Shown: positions 25,858 through 34,682 of the stretch, one piece after another
Position numbering within the stretch: the stretch's first letter is position 1
Layout: every line of letters starts with the position of its first letter
From: Armatimonadota bacterium
GTDB lineage: Bacteria > Armatimonadota > Hebobacteria > GCA-020354555 > CP070648
Direction: 5' to 3'
Length of the DNA stretch: 46,463 nucleotides
Assembly (NCBI GenBank): GCA_020354555.1
Contig: CP070648.1
Location: 4,775,113-4,821,575 of the forward strand
Made by a program: the position numbers and the translations under genes
Notes under the pieces: model-generated
Told to the model about the DNA's origin: nothing
What the model saw: the letters and a program-made list of their open reading frames with translations, nothing else
Databases searched by the model: none

Positions 25858-26464
25858 CCTCGGGATTCCCTTCCCTCAAGACCAACGGTCCGAGCAGATC
25901 CCGCAGCATCCTGCGGGCGCGGTACAGCCGTGTCTTGAGCGTGAGCACCGGCACTCCCGTCAGCCTTGCAGCTTCCTTGTATGATCGACCCTCGATGTAG
26001 AATGCGACGACGGCCAGCCGGTACTTCGGCGGCAGTTGAGCAATCGCGTCGCGAACCGAGATCGCGACGTCGGCGCCGGAGTGGCTCTCGCTCCGCCCGT
26101 ACGCCGGCATCCTATCGACCTCACTCGGCAGTCCTGCGCGCTCGGGGCGTGAGCGCAGCCGCATCAGGCATAGGTTGGCCGCGATGCGCGACAGCCACGA
26201 GCGAAACGCTGCGTCATCCTTGAGGCGCGGCAGGGCCTCGAATGCCTTGAGAAACGCCTCCTGGGTCACGTCCTCGGCGTCCTCGCGCTGGCGCAGCATC
26301 CGATAGGCCAGGTTATACACGACCGTCTGGTGGCGCCGGACCAGTTCGTCGAGAGCCGACGGGTCGCCCCGGCGCGCCAGCGCCAGCAGCCTCGAATCGG
26401 CCGCCTCCGGCGTAAGCCCGCCGGACGACAGTCGCGCGAGCAGACACGCTGCAGCGGCGCTCAT
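25847..26464 (-). CDS. ECF-type RNA polymerase sigma factor
   Basis: A 205-residue sigma-70 family factor of the RpoE-like ECF class. Region 2 is YNLAYRMLRQREDAEDVTQEAF. Region 4 is LPPKYRLAVVAFYIEGRSYKEAA, then LTLKTRLYRARRMLRDLL. I prefer ATG 26464 because it overlaps the stop of the upstream membrane protein in an ATGA. ATG 26512 is possible and would add 16 residues. Its regulon is unknown; the operon itself is the likeliest target. Confidence 0.9.
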   Translation of the reverse strand: MSAAAACLLARLSSGGLTPEAADSRLLALARRGDPSALDELVRRHQTVVYNLAYRMLRQREDAEDVTQEAFLKAFEALPRLKDDAAFRSWLSRIAANLCLMRLRSRPERAGLPSEVDRMPAYGRSESHSGADVAISVRDAIAQLPPKYRLAVVAFYIEGRSYKEAARLTGVPVLTLKTRLYRARRMLRDLLGPLVLREGNPEDEM

Positions 26465-26850
26465 GAAGTGCTCTCGGTGTCCGAGCATTCGGCAGTACCG
26501 CTCCGCCTGCATCCCCAGATGATATGAGCGACCAGCACGACGAGCCCCACAGCCGCGGCAGCGCCTCCGAGGCTCGCCAGCACGCCTCCGCCGGCCTCAT
26601 CGGTGTCCATCACCACCAAGCCTGCCGCGAGCACACCTGCTCCCAGCAGCAGCACGATCGCACCGGCGATTATACCGCCGCGAATCCGCCAGCGTTCACG
26701 GTCGGCTATCAAGGCCTGCCACTCGCCGCCCCGCTCGTGCAGCAGGATCAGCTCTTTGTGATGCAGGTAGCGATTCCACGCCAGCCAGGCGAACAGGGCG
26801 ACCAGGAGCACTACCCCGGAACCATCGAAATCGTACGACACCATAGCCAT
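26461..26850 (-). CDS. Small membrane protein, first gene of the sigma operon
   Basis: A 129-residue protein with an N-terminal membrane helix (GVVLLVALFAWLAW), then a short charged cytoplasmic stretch (HHKELILLHERGGEW). Two more helices follow (GGIIAGAIVLLLGAGVLAAGLVV and AAAAVGLVVLVAHIIWG), and the tail is Cys/Ser-rich. The HKELILLHERG motif is reminiscent of the DUF6249-type membrane proteins found beside ECF sigma genes, a weak match from memory. ATG 26850 has GGAGG five bases upstream; ATG 26862 is also in frame. Its stop overlaps the sigma start by 4 bp. Confidence 0.65.
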   Translation of the reverse strand: MAMVSYDFDGSGVVLLVALFAWLAWNRYLHHKELILLHERGGEWQALIADRERWRIRGGIIAGAIVLLLGAGVLAAGLVVMDTDEAGGGVLASLGGAAAAVGLVVLVAHIIWGCRRSGTAECSDTESTS

Positions 26851-27053
26851 GATGGCCTCCATAGCGCGTTACTTCCGATAGTACAGATGCAATGCGGTCG
26901 CGATATGGCTTCACACGGACATGACAATTCGCCGTGCCGCAGGGATGCTACTGCCGCGACAGAGGCCTATTTCGGCACCGCCTAGGTTGCGGCAGGCATC
27001 ACCTCGGACAACGCCGAATCCCATGGCCAATCCCGCACGGAGGTCATGCCATC

Positions 27054-30000
27054 GTGACAAGATCCACGTCTCGCCCACAGCATCCGCGAGCCGCCGCGAT
27101 TCTCAAGGGCGCGTGCACAGCTTTGATGCTCGTGGCCGTGCTGCTCGCAGGGATGCCTCTTGCGGCTCGCGCCGCAGCGGATTCGCTCGCTGCCGGCTTC
27201 GAGCGCCCGCCCGATTCGGCCAAACCCCACACGTGGTGGCACTGGCTGAACGGCAACTCGAGCGAGGCGGGCATCACCGCCGACCTCGAAGCCATGCGGA
27301 GCGCGGGCATCGGCGGGGTGCAGATCTTCAACGTAGACTGCGGCATCCCCGACGGCCCGGTGCCCGTGATGAGCCAGGAATGGCGCGAGCATACGCGGCA
27401 CGCCATCGCTGAGGCCGCGCGACTCGGTCTCGAAGTCTGCGTCCATAACTGCGCGGGATGGTCGAGCAGCGGCGGGCCGTGGGTCAGCCCCGAACACGCC
27501 ATGCAAATGCTGACCTGGTCGGAGCAGACGGTAACCGGCCCCGCGCTCTTCGATGCCGTGCTCGAACAGCCCCCAACGCGCCGGGACTACTACCGCGACA
27601 TCGCCGTCTTCGCCATCCCGACGCCGAAGGACTCGGCCGCTGCCGCGTATCGCATTGCCGGCATCGGCCCGAAAGCATCATTCGCCAGGCCGCCCATGCG
27701 AGATCCCGAACTGACGCCCGGTGCCCCCGCCGGCATTCCGGCATCTGGTGTTGTTGACATTACGAGCCACATGGACACCTCGGGCAAGCTGACTTGGGAT
27801 GTGCCCGATGGCCAATGGACGGTCCTCCGCATGGGCCATACATGCACCGGAGCCCAGAACGCGCCGGCGCCGGCCTCGGGACGCGGGCTGGAGGTGGACA
27901 AGCTCAGCCGCGAGGCCATGGACGCCTTCTGGCCGGGCTTCATGGGCGCGGTCATCGCCGAGGCCGGACCGCTGACTGGCACGACGCTCAACAACGCGCT
28001 CATAGACAGCTACGAGACCGGCTACCAGAACTGGACGCCTCGGTTCCGCGAGGAGTTTGTGCGTCTCCGCGGCTACGACCCGATGCCTTACCTGCCTGCG
28101 ATTACAGGCCGGGTCGTCGAGAGCCTCGAGCAAAGCGAACGCTTCCTCTGGGACTTCCGCCGCACGGTGGCCGATCTGTGGGCGGCCAACTACTACGGCT
28201 ACTTCGCGGAATTGTGCCGCAAGCACGACATGCTGTTCTCGGTCGAGCCCTACGGCAACGGCGGATTCGACAACCTGCAGTGCGGCGGGCTGGCCGACGT
28301 GCCCATGGGCGAATTCTGGGTGCCCAACGCCGGCGCCGGCGAGACGCTGAAGATCGCGGCATCGGCAGCGCACACGAACGCGCGCAAGTTCGTGGGCGCA
28401 GAGTCGTTTACCGCCGACGAGCGCCGTGGGCGCTGGCTGGTCGAGCCTTACGGTATCAAAGCGCTGGGCGACTACGTTTTCACCCAGGGCATCAACCGCT
28501 ACATCTTCCACCGGTACGCTCACCAGCCGTGGATGGATCTCTACCCCGGCATGACGATGGGCCCATGGGGCACGCATCTTGAGCGGACGATCACGTGGTG
28601 GGACCAGGCGTCCGCGTGGTTCCGCTACATCGCCCGCTGCCAGTACCTACTCCAGTCGGGCAAGTTCGTGGCCGATGCCTGCTACTTCACCGGCGAGGCG
28701 GGTCCCAACAACCTGGACGGCCGTCCGTGGCTGAATCCGCAATTGCCAGCCGGCTACGACTACGACGGATGTGACGCGACAGTGGTGATGAACCGGATGG
28801 CGGTCAGGAATGGGCGCATCGTGCTTCCCGACGGCATGAGCTACGGCGTGCTCGTCCTCCCCGACAGCCGGTTCATGACGCCCGCGCTGGCACGCAAGAT
28901 ACGCGACCTCGTGCGGGCGGGGGCGACGGTCATCGGGCCGAAGCCGGAGCAGTCGCCGAGCCTTCAGGGCTACCCGCAGTGCGATGCCGAGGTGGCGGCC
29001 ATCGGCGAAGAGGTCTGGGGCAACTGCGACGGTCGAACCGTGAAGCAGCGCGCGTACGGCAAGGGCCGCGTGCTTTGGGGCGTGACAATGCGCGAGGTCT
29101 TCATGTTGCTGAAGACGCCGTGGGACTTTGACTATCGGGCGGCAGGCGGCGCGAAGCTCGCCTATATTCACCGGCGAATCGGCGATGCTGAGGTCTACTT
29201 CGTCTCGAATCAGCAATACCGGAACGTGGCGGTAGATTGCCGGTTCCGGGTGCACGGTAAGCTGCCGGAGCTATGGCACCCAGACACCGGTGCGATCGAG
29301 CTTGCGCCGCTGTGGCGCGCAACCGGGAGTCGCACGGTCGTCTCGCTTCGCATGGAGCCCGCTGCGTCGGTCTTCGTCGTCTTCCGCAAGCCCGCGAAGG
29401 GTGATCACCTGACTCACGTCGCGCGCTCCGGGCCCGCTGGTCCGAAGCCGCAGGCGGAGCGCATCGAGGTGACGCTCGCGCGCTACGAGGCCCAGGACGG
29501 AAGCCGCTGGGGCGACGTCACTGCGCGCGTCGCCGCAATGGTGGCCGCAGGCCAGACTGAGATACCGGCGACGAACGAGGTCTTCGGCGACCCCGTGCCA
29601 ATGGCGGTGAAGCGGCTGCGAGTCGAGTATCTGCTCAACGGGAAGCCGATGCAGGCAATGGCGGATGAGGGCAGCTCGGTGCTGCTGAGTTCGCAGGCGC
29701 GGCTGGCTGCGCAGTCCCAGTGGTTCCTACGCCTCAAGACATCGGGCACGGCGATCCTCACGCCGTGGCGCGCAGGGATCTACGAGCTTCGCACCGCATG
29801 GGGCGCGATGCAAACGATACCGGTAGGCGTCGGTGCTGACGAGTTGCAGGTGACCGGGCCGTGGACCGTCCGCTTCACACCCGGATGGGGCGCTCCGCCG
29901 GAGGCGACGTTCCCCGAACTTGCGTCGTGGACCGACAACGCGGAAGAGGGCATCCGGTACTACTCCGGCTCGGCGACCTACATCAAGGATATCACTGTTC

Positions 30001-30413
30001 CGGCGTCCGCTCTGGGACGAGGCCGCGACGTGGTACTCGATCTCGGATCGGTCAAGAACTTCGCCGAGGTCACCCTGAACGGGCGTTACCTCGGCGCACT
30101 CTGGAAAGCGCCGTTCCGCGTCAATGTCACCGGGATGCTAAAGGCTGGCGAGAATACGCTGGAGATCAAGGTCACCAACCTGTGGCCCAACCGCCTCATC
30201 GGTGATGAACAGTTGCCGCCGGAGGTCGAGTGGGAGGGTAACAGACTGAAGGCATGGCCGGACTGGCTCTGGTCCGGCAAGCCGCGCCCTAGGACGGAGC
30301 GCTATACGTTCACGACATGGCGCTTCTGGTGGAAGGACAGCGAACTCGTCGAGTCGGGACTGTTGGGGCCGGTGGTCATCCGTTCGGCGAAGACGGTGAC
30401 TGTGGAGTTGTGA
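27054..30413 (+). CDS. GH106-like secreted alpha-L-rhamnosidase
   Basis: A 1119-residue protein with a signal peptide (ALMLVAVLLAGMPLAARA). It begins with the GH106 hallmark TWWHWLNGNSSEAGITADLEAM, broken into strand and helix, then GIGGVQIFNVDCG. The GH106 catalytic barrel covers about residues 60-560 and includes SVEPYGNGGFDN and FVGAESFTADERRG. An amidotransferase-like region follows (YGVLVLPDSRFMTPALARKI). The last ~200 residues are galactose-binding, GH2-like beta-sandwiches (VKNFAEVTLNGRYLGALWKAPF). The expected reaction is removal of L-rhamnose from plant or bacterial glycans outside the cell. GTG 27054 is preceded by GGAGG with a ten-base gap. Confidence 0.87.
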   Translation: MTRSTSRPQHPRAAAILKGACTALMLVAVLLAGMPLAARAAADSLAAGFERPPDSAKPHTWWHWLNGNSSEAGITADLEAMRSAGIGGVQIFNVDCGIPDGPVPVMSQEWREHTRHAIAEAARLGLEVCVHNCAGWSSSGGPWVSPEHAMQMLTWSEQTVTGPALFDAVLEQPPTRRDYYRDIAVFAIPTPKDSAAAAYRIAGIGPKASFARPPMRDPELTPGAPAGIPASGVVDITSHMDTSGKLTWDVPDGQWTVLRMGHTCTGAQNAPAPASGRGLEVDKLSREAMDAFWPGFMGAVIAEAGPLTGTTLNNALIDSYETGYQNWTPRFREEFVRLRGYDPMPYLPAITGRVVESLEQSERFLWDFRRTVADLWAANYYGYFAELCRKHDMLFSVEPYGNGGFDNLQCGGLADVPMGEFWVPNAGAGETLKIAASAAHTNARKFVGAESFTADERRGRWLVEPYGIKALGDYVFTQGINRYIFHRYAHQPWMDLYPGMTMGPWGTHLERTITWWDQASAWFRYIARCQYLLQSGKFVADACYFTGEAGPNNLDGRPWLNPQLPAGYDYDGCDATVVMNRMAVRNGRIVLPDGMSYGVLVLPDSRFMTPALARKIRDLVRAGATVIGPKPEQSPSLQGYPQCDAEVAAIGEEVWGNCDGRTVKQRAYGKGRVLWGVTMREVFMLLKTPWDFDYRAAGGAKLAYIHRRIGDAEVYFVSNQQYRNVAVDCRFRVHGKLPELWHPDTGAIELAPLWRATGSRTVVSLRMEPAASVFVVFRKPAKGDHLTHVARSGPAGPKPQAERIEVTLARYEAQDGSRWGDVTARVAAMVAAGQTEIPATNEVFGDPVPMAVKRLRVEYLLNGKPMQAMADEGSSVLLSSQARLAAQSQWFLRLKTSGTAILTPWRAGIYELRTAWGAMQTIPVGVGADELQVTGPWTVRFTPGWGAPPEATFPELASWTDNAEEGIRYYSGSATYIKDITVPASALGRGRDVVLDLGSVKNFAEVTLNGRYLGALWKAPFRVNVTGMLKAGENTLEIKVTNLWPNRLIGDEQLPPEVEWEGNRLKAWPDWLWSGKPRPRTERYTFTTWRFWWKDSELVESGLLGPVVIRSAKTVTVEL

Positions 30414-30499
30414 CGCATCACGAAGGCGGGGCGCGGCCCGGTCACGCACATTTGGAGGACCGCCGTTGTGGGTCGCGCAGTGTTGTCTGTCCGCCCGGT

Positions 30500-30538
30500 G
30501 GCTGCCGCGGCCCATAGGGCTGAGGGGCCGCGGCAGCC
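30500..30538. repeat. Perfect 14-bp inverted repeat between convergent genes
   Basis: GGCTGCCGCGGCCC (30500-30513) and GGGCCGCGGCAGCC (30525-30538) pair without mismatch around an 11-base loop. It lies between the convergent GH106-like and DUF2156 genes. It can act as a bidirectional terminator or be a dispersed palindrome. There is no T-tract. Confidence 0.55.
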
Positions 30539-30607
30539 CGGTTGAGCGCTTGAGTGGTGGAATGGAAGAATTGAAGTGTGTGTCCCCCGAATTCCCCCCT
30601 GCACGTG

Positions 30608-31531
30608 CTACCTCTTTAGCCGCACGATGTGTTTCTCCACCATGTGGTGCGGGTGATAGGACTCCTTCGCTTTCCTGAGTCCCTGTATGCCGAGGTCCTG
30701 CTGTCGGTTCACAAACGCGTACCCCTGCCATTGATGCTCGAGGAATTGCTGGTTCACGACCTGGTAGAGGCCGTGAAACTGCGCGTTGGCCTTTTCCAGG
30801 TGAATCGTTACCGTATCGTCGTTGAGGGGTTCGCCGACGGTAAAGGCCTGGACCTTGCCCTCGACCAGGATGCAACCGCCAACGGCGGAGAGCGTATCCA
30901 GGTTGCGCAGCGCCTCTTTAACGGCGCGTGATTCTGCGCGCAGGGTCGCCGACAGATCGCAGTGCCTCTCGTCGCACCACATATCCTGCAGTTCCTCGCA
31001 CGCAGGCACGAGATCCGGCGTCAGCGGCCGGTATTCGAAGTCATGCTTGGCCTGGAACTGCGCGATGTGATTGCGCTTGCCGTGGTACTTGTCGCCGCTG
31101 AGTTCAATAAGGTCGCGGACAGAATACACGTAGTCCCAGTTGTCCCGATCCGGTTCGATGGCGAAGCGCTCGGCGTCAAGGCCCATCGTCTTGAGTTGGG
31201 CGGCTGAGACGCGGCAGAGCTTCGCGTCGTGCCCGTTCTGCGCCATGTGCTCGAGCGCGCGCGCGACCCCCTGCGGGCTTCCCGACGACAGCGGAAGCGG
31301 CGGCAGAAGGAACGAATCCTCGGGATCGCTGCGCCAGGCGAAGATACACAGCGTGTCGTCAACGCCGCTGAGACGCAACTCGTAGGCGTGCCGCCATATG
31401 AACAGGTTCGTGAAGGTCAACTCGGATGTGTCCGGCCGGTCGCGGGCGAGCAGCCCTTCGATGAGCGCGCGATCGTCGAGAGTCAGTTCGCGCATGTCCG
31501 GAAGCTGAGGTATGCCGTCGAGCGCGGTCAT
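30608..31531 (-). CDS. DUF2156 / phosphatidylglycerol lysyltransferase C-terminal-like protein
   Basis: A 307-residue soluble protein with two GNAT-like halves, as in the DUF2156 family that also forms the catalytic part of MprF-type lysyltransferases. Landmarks are TNLFIWRHAYELRL, NWDYVYSVRDLIELSGDKYHGKRNHIA (in two parts), GLYQVVNQQFLEH and the end block NRQQDLGIQGLRKAKESYHP. It lacks the membrane part of MprF, so it is an aminoacyl- or acyltransferase-like enzyme of unknown acceptor. ATG 31531 follows the CxxC protein stop by seven bases, making it the last gene of the peroxiredoxin cluster. Confidence 0.82.
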   Translation of the reverse strand: MTALDGIPQLPDMRELTLDDRALIEGLLARDRPDTSELTFTNLFIWRHAYELRLSGVDDTLCIFAWRSDPEDSFLLPPLPLSSGSPQGVARALEHMAQNGHDAKLCRVSAAQLKTMGLDAERFAIEPDRDNWDYVYSVRDLIELSGDKYHGKRNHIAQFQAKHDFEYRPLTPDLVPACEELQDMWCDERHCDLSATLRAESRAVKEALRNLDTLSAVGGCILVEGKVQAFTVGEPLNDDTVTIHLEKANAQFHGLYQVVNQQFLEHQWQGYAFVNRQQDLGIQGLRKAKESYHPHHMVEKHIVRLKR

Positions 31532-31538
31532 CGCGTTG

Positions 31539-32108
31539 TCAGCCCGTCTCCTGCCGATTCCCGGCGGCGTCTCGGACAGCCTTCGACAGTCCTTCGAAGT
31601 CCTGCGGCCCGTCATAGCGCTCGCCGTTGATGAAGAATGTGGGGGTCGTGTTGAGGCCGCTGCGCACGCCTTCGCGCTTTTGCTCGCGGATCTTGCGCGC
31701 CAGGTCGTCATCGTCGAGGTCAGCCTGGAATCGCTCGACATCAAGCCCCAGTTCCCCGGCATGCCGCAGGAGGTGATCGCGGCCGAGCTGCGGCGGGTCA
31801 CGAAACAGCCGCTCGTGCATCTCCCAGAATTTGCCCTGTCGCCCCGCGGCTTCCGCCGCCATCGCCGCGTCCATCGCGTGTTCATGTCTGCTGACGAGCG
31901 GAACGTGCCGCACGGCGAACCGGATGCGCGAGCCTTCCGCTTCGAACAGCCGCTCCACCACTGAGTGCGCCGCCCGACACAGGGGGCACTCGTAGTCCGT
32001 GTACTCGACGAGCGTCACCGGCGCATTTTCCGCCCCACGCGTCCAGTCGTCTTCGGAGACCGGAACGCGCAGGCGATCAGGCCTGTCCGGCGCGTCGAAG
32101 CCGCTCAC
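31539..32108 (-). CDS. Cytoplasmic DsbA-like thioredoxin-fold protein
   Basis: A 189-residue thioredoxin-fold protein of the DsbA/thioredoxin_4 type. It has CPLC (Cys41-Cys44) after VTLVEYTDYE and the cis-proline region NTTPTFFINGERYDG near residue 160. No signal peptide is present, so it probably acts inside the cell as a reductant or oxidant. GTG 32108 overlaps the peroxiredoxin stop by 4 bp (GTGA), making it a probable electron partner of that peroxidase. Confidence 0.85.
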   Translation of the reverse strand: MSGFDAPDRPDRLRVPVSEDDWTRGAENAPVTLVEYTDYECPLCRAAHSVVERLFEAEGSRIRFAVRHVPLVSRHEHAMDAAMAAEAAGRQGKFWEMHERLFRDPPQLGRDHLLRHAGELGLDVERFQADLDDDDLARKIREQKREGVRSGLNTTPTFFINGERYDGPQDFEGLSKAVRDAAGNRQETG

Positions 32109-32581
32109 GCCCCGCCTTCCCCCATTCCTTCGAGCGCATCGAGTATCCGCCCCACCCCTGGGTTCTCCCCGATTGGCGAGACGTAGGAGTAGCGGATCGT
32201 GCCGTCGCGGTCGATGACAAACAGCGCGCGCTCGGTGACGCCGTCATCGCGCATCACGCCGTACTTCTCGGCGACCGCGCCTTTCGGGTGGAAGTCGGAG
32301 AGCAGCGGAAAGGTGATGCCCCGGTTCTCGGCAAACGCCGCATTCGACCAGAAGTTGTCCACCGAGATGCCGACGACCTTGGCGTTGAGGCGCTCAAGCT
32401 CGTCCAGCGATTCCTGGAACAGCGTCAGCTCGTCGCCACACACCCCGCTCCACGCGGCCGGGTAGAAGGCAAGGACAATGTGCTTGCCGTCCTTGAGCAG
32501 ACCCGACAGGCTCACTGCGCTGCGCTGGGCGTCAGTCAGTTTGAAATCGGGGGCTTTGCTGTCCACTCGGAGTGCCGGCAT
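32105..32581 (-). CDS. Peroxiredoxin, AhpE-like one-cysteine type
   Basis: A 158-residue peroxiredoxin. The active site PAAWSGVC holds the peroxidatic Cys48, and it is the only cysteine in the protein, as in 1-Cys AhpE/Bcp-like enzymes. The GISVDNFWSNAAFAE and FPLLSDFHPKGAVAEKYGV segments confirm the family. With no resolving Cys, it needs an external thiol; the coupled CxxC protein downstream is the natural candidate. ATG 32581 has GGAGG eleven bases upstream. REP-like palindromes fill the gap before the E1-beta gene. Confidence 0.88.
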   Translation of the reverse strand: MPALRVDSKAPDFKLTDAQRSAVSLSGLLKDGKHIVLAFYPAAWSGVCGDELTLFQESLDELERLNAKVVGISVDNFWSNAAFAENRGITFPLLSDFHPKGAVAEKYGVMRDDGVTERALFVIDRDGTIRYSYVSPIGENPGVGRILDALEGMGEGGA

Positions 32582-32620
32582 TTTGTGCGCTACCTCCCTT
32601 GTTCTTCGCTTCCCGCGTTT

Positions 32621-32643
32621 CGCAGGCGAGATGCCTGCGCTAC
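32621..32643 (-). repeat. REP-like unit: GTAG plus perfect hairpin
   Basis: On the minus strand the unit reads GTAG followed at once by CGCAGGC, a five-base loop and GCCTGCG, a perfect seven-pair stem. REP elements mobilised by RAYT (TnpA-REP) proteins carry such a GTAG-type tetranucleotide beside an imperfect palindrome. Confidence 0.5.
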
Positions 32644-32673
32644 CGCATCGGCAGCCGAGGACGGTCGCCCTAC
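32644..32673 (-). repeat. REP-like unit, GTAGGGCGACCG family
   Basis: The minus strand reads GTAG, then GGCGACCG, loop TCCT and CGGCTGCC. The stem has one A/C mismatch at the same place as in the unit at 40189. It directly follows the unit at 32621 in tandem, between the E1-beta and peroxiredoxin genes. Confidence 0.55.
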
Positions 32674-32700
32674 CATCGTTCCCGACGGAGAACGGCCGCG

Positions 32701-33717
32701 CTATTGTCTCACGCAGGCTCGGACGGCCTCGACGACATCGTACCGGTCCGCCATGACGTGATTCTCCAGCGGTTCGGCGAAGGGTATCGGGGCAAAGCGC
32801 GAGCCGACGCGCACCGGCGCCTGCTTGAGATGCTCCCACGCGCGCTCAGTCAGTTGCGCGACGACCTCGGCCCCGAGCCCGCAATACGTCACGGCTTCGT
32901 GGGCGACCACGAGGCGGCCGGTCTTGCGCACGGAGTCGATCACCGGCTCGAGATCCACGGGCAGCAGCGTGCGCAGGTCTATCACCTCGACTTCTATGCC
33001 GTCGTCTGCCACCTCCTCCGCAGCCGCAACGCATTCGCCGGCCATGGCCGACCACGAAACGAGCGTCACGTCCTTGCCCTCGCGCACTACCTTCGCGACC
33101 CCGATCGGTTCGAGCGTCTCTTCCGCCGGCATCGCCCCCGTCGTCTGGTACAGGGCCTTGTGCTCGATGACCACGACCGGGTTCGGGTCGCGAATCGCGG
33201 ACTTCAGCAGACCGCGCGCATCCCCGCAGTTGCCAGGCGTGACCACCTTCAGCCCCGGGATGTGAGTGACCCACGTCTCGAGCGATTGCGAGTGCTGTGC
33301 CGCGTAGCCGTGGCCGCCGGCGGAGGTCCGGATCACCATCGGTATCTCCAACTGCCCGCCGCTCATGTAGCGGAGTTTCGCGGCGTTGTTGGCGATCGCG
33401 TCGAGGGCGATGGACAGGAAGTCGCAGTACATGATCTCAGCCACCGGCCGCAGCCCGCCGATGGCGGCGCCGACGGCCATGCCGGCGATAGCGGCCTCGG
33501 AGATCGGCGTGTCGCGCACGCGCTCCTCGCCGAACTCGCGCTGCAGGCCGCGGGTCGCGCCGTACACGCCCCCGTACACGCCGATGTCCTCACCCATGAG
33601 GAAAACACGGTCGTCGCGCAGCATCTCCTCGCGCAGCGCAGTGCGCACCGCCAGCGCATAGGCAACTTCCCGCACGCCGGGTCCCGCCTTCTTCGACGCC
33701 TCAGGCTTCCGTGACAT
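32701..33717 (-). CDS. 2-oxoacid dehydrogenase E1 beta subunit (pyruvate/acetoin/branched-chain type)
   Basis: A 338-residue E1-beta subunit. It carries the transketolase-like pyrimidine domain (MGEDIGVYGGVYGATRGL, then DTPISEAAIAGMAVGAA), the GHGYAAQHSQSLE segment and the C-terminal domain with VEVIDLRTLLPVD. With E1-alpha it decarboxylates a 2-oxoacid using thiamine diphosphate. ATG 33717 overlaps the E1-alpha end by 17 bases and has GGAGG six bases before it inside that gene. The substrate class (pyruvate, acetoin or branched-chain) cannot be fixed from sequence alone. Confidence 0.9.
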   Translation of the reverse strand: MSRKPEASKKAGPGVREVAYALAVRTALREEMLRDDRVFLMGEDIGVYGGVYGATRGLQREFGEERVRDTPISEAAIAGMAVGAAIGGLRPVAEIMYCDFLSIALDAIANNAAKLRYMSGGQLEIPMVIRTSAGGHGYAAQHSQSLETWVTHIPGLKVVTPGNCGDARGLLKSAIRDPNPVVVIEHKALYQTTGAMPAEETLEPIGVAKVVREGKDVTLVSWSAMAGECVAAAEEVADDGIEVEVIDLRTLLPVDLEPVIDSVRKTGRLVVAHEAVTYCGLGAEVVAQLTERAWEHLKQAPVRVGSRFAPIPFAEPLENHVMADRYDVVEAVRACVRQ

Positions 33718-34681
33718 AGACGTCCTCCATCGCCCATTCCGTCGGCGGCGGCTGGATCTGCTTCGCGGCCTCGGCCGCGTCGTCAATCTCCCGCTTCACG
33801 CGCTCGCGCAGCTCGACCAGCGCATCCATCGGCACAGTGTGATCGTCGCCGAGTTCGCGCTCCAGGAGATGGATCGGGTCGTGCTCGCGGAATTCGTCGC
33901 GCGCCTCCTCCGGCGGGCGGTAGCGCAGCGTGTCCTTGGTGTAATGGCCGACGAAGCGATAGGTATTGGCGACGAGCAGCACTGGCACCTGATGGCTGCG
34001 GCATACTTCCACTGCCCGTCGCGCGGCGTCGTACACCTCCCATACGCGCATGCCGTCAACACTCTCGTGCCAGATGCCGTAGGCGGCGGCGCGGTCGGCG
34101 AGGTCGGTGACTGCGCTGGCGCGCTCGACCGACACCGAGATCGCATAGCGGTTGTTCTCGCAGATCATGAACAGGGGCAGCTTCCACACGCTGGCGAGGT
34201 TGGCCGTCTCGTGGAACGCGCCCGTATTCATCGCGCCGTCGCCGAAGAACACCGCAGTCACGCGCCCGTTGTCCAGATACTTCGAGGCTAACGCGAGACC
34301 AGCGCCGATCGGTATGTTAGCGCCGACGACGGGATTCGCGCCGACGAAGTTGGTCTCCATGTCGCAGAGGTGCATCGAGCCGCCCTTGCCCCGACAGACA
34401 CCGTCGCGGCGGCCCATGATCTCGGCGAACACGCGCATCGGGTCGGAACCGCGTATCAGGCAGTGGCCGTGGCCGCGGTGCGTGCTCAGGACGTAGTCCT
34501 GCGCCTCCAACGCGCGGATCACGCCCACGCCGGTCGCCTCTTGCCCGATGTAGAGGTGGGTCAGCCCACGGATGAGCCCGGCCGGGAAGATCTCCTGGTC
34601 GAGCTTCTCCTCGAAGAACCGTACGCGGAGCATGTCCTCGAGCATGCTCACCAACTGTTCGGTCGGCGGCTTTGTCGGCAC
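33701..34681 (-). CDS. 2-oxoacid dehydrogenase E1 alpha subunit
   Basis: A 326-residue E1-alpha subunit. The thiamine diphosphate and metal motif is GDGAMNTGAFHETANLA followed by CENNRYAISV, and the RGHGHCLIRGSDP loop is typical. GTG 34681 is one base after the E2 stop and has GGAGGAG a few bases upstream, so E2, E1-alpha and E1-beta are translationally linked. The best match is to the pyruvate and acetoin dehydrogenase E1-alpha group. Confidence 0.9.
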   Translation of the reverse strand: MPTKPPTEQLVSMLEDMLRVRFFEEKLDQEIFPAGLIRGLTHLYIGQEATGVGVIRALEAQDYVLSTHRGHGHCLIRGSDPMRVFAEIMGRRDGVCRGKGGSMHLCDMETNFVGANPVVGANIPIGAGLALASKYLDNGRVTAVFFGDGAMNTGAFHETANLASVWKLPLFMICENNRYAISVSVERASAVTDLADRAAAYGIWHESVDGMRVWEVYDAARRAVEVCRSHQVPVLLVANTYRFVGHYTKDTLRYRPPEEARDEFREHDPIHLLERELGDDHTVPMDALVELRERVKREIDDAAEAAKQIQPPPTEWAMEDVYVTEA

Positions 34682-34682
34682 G

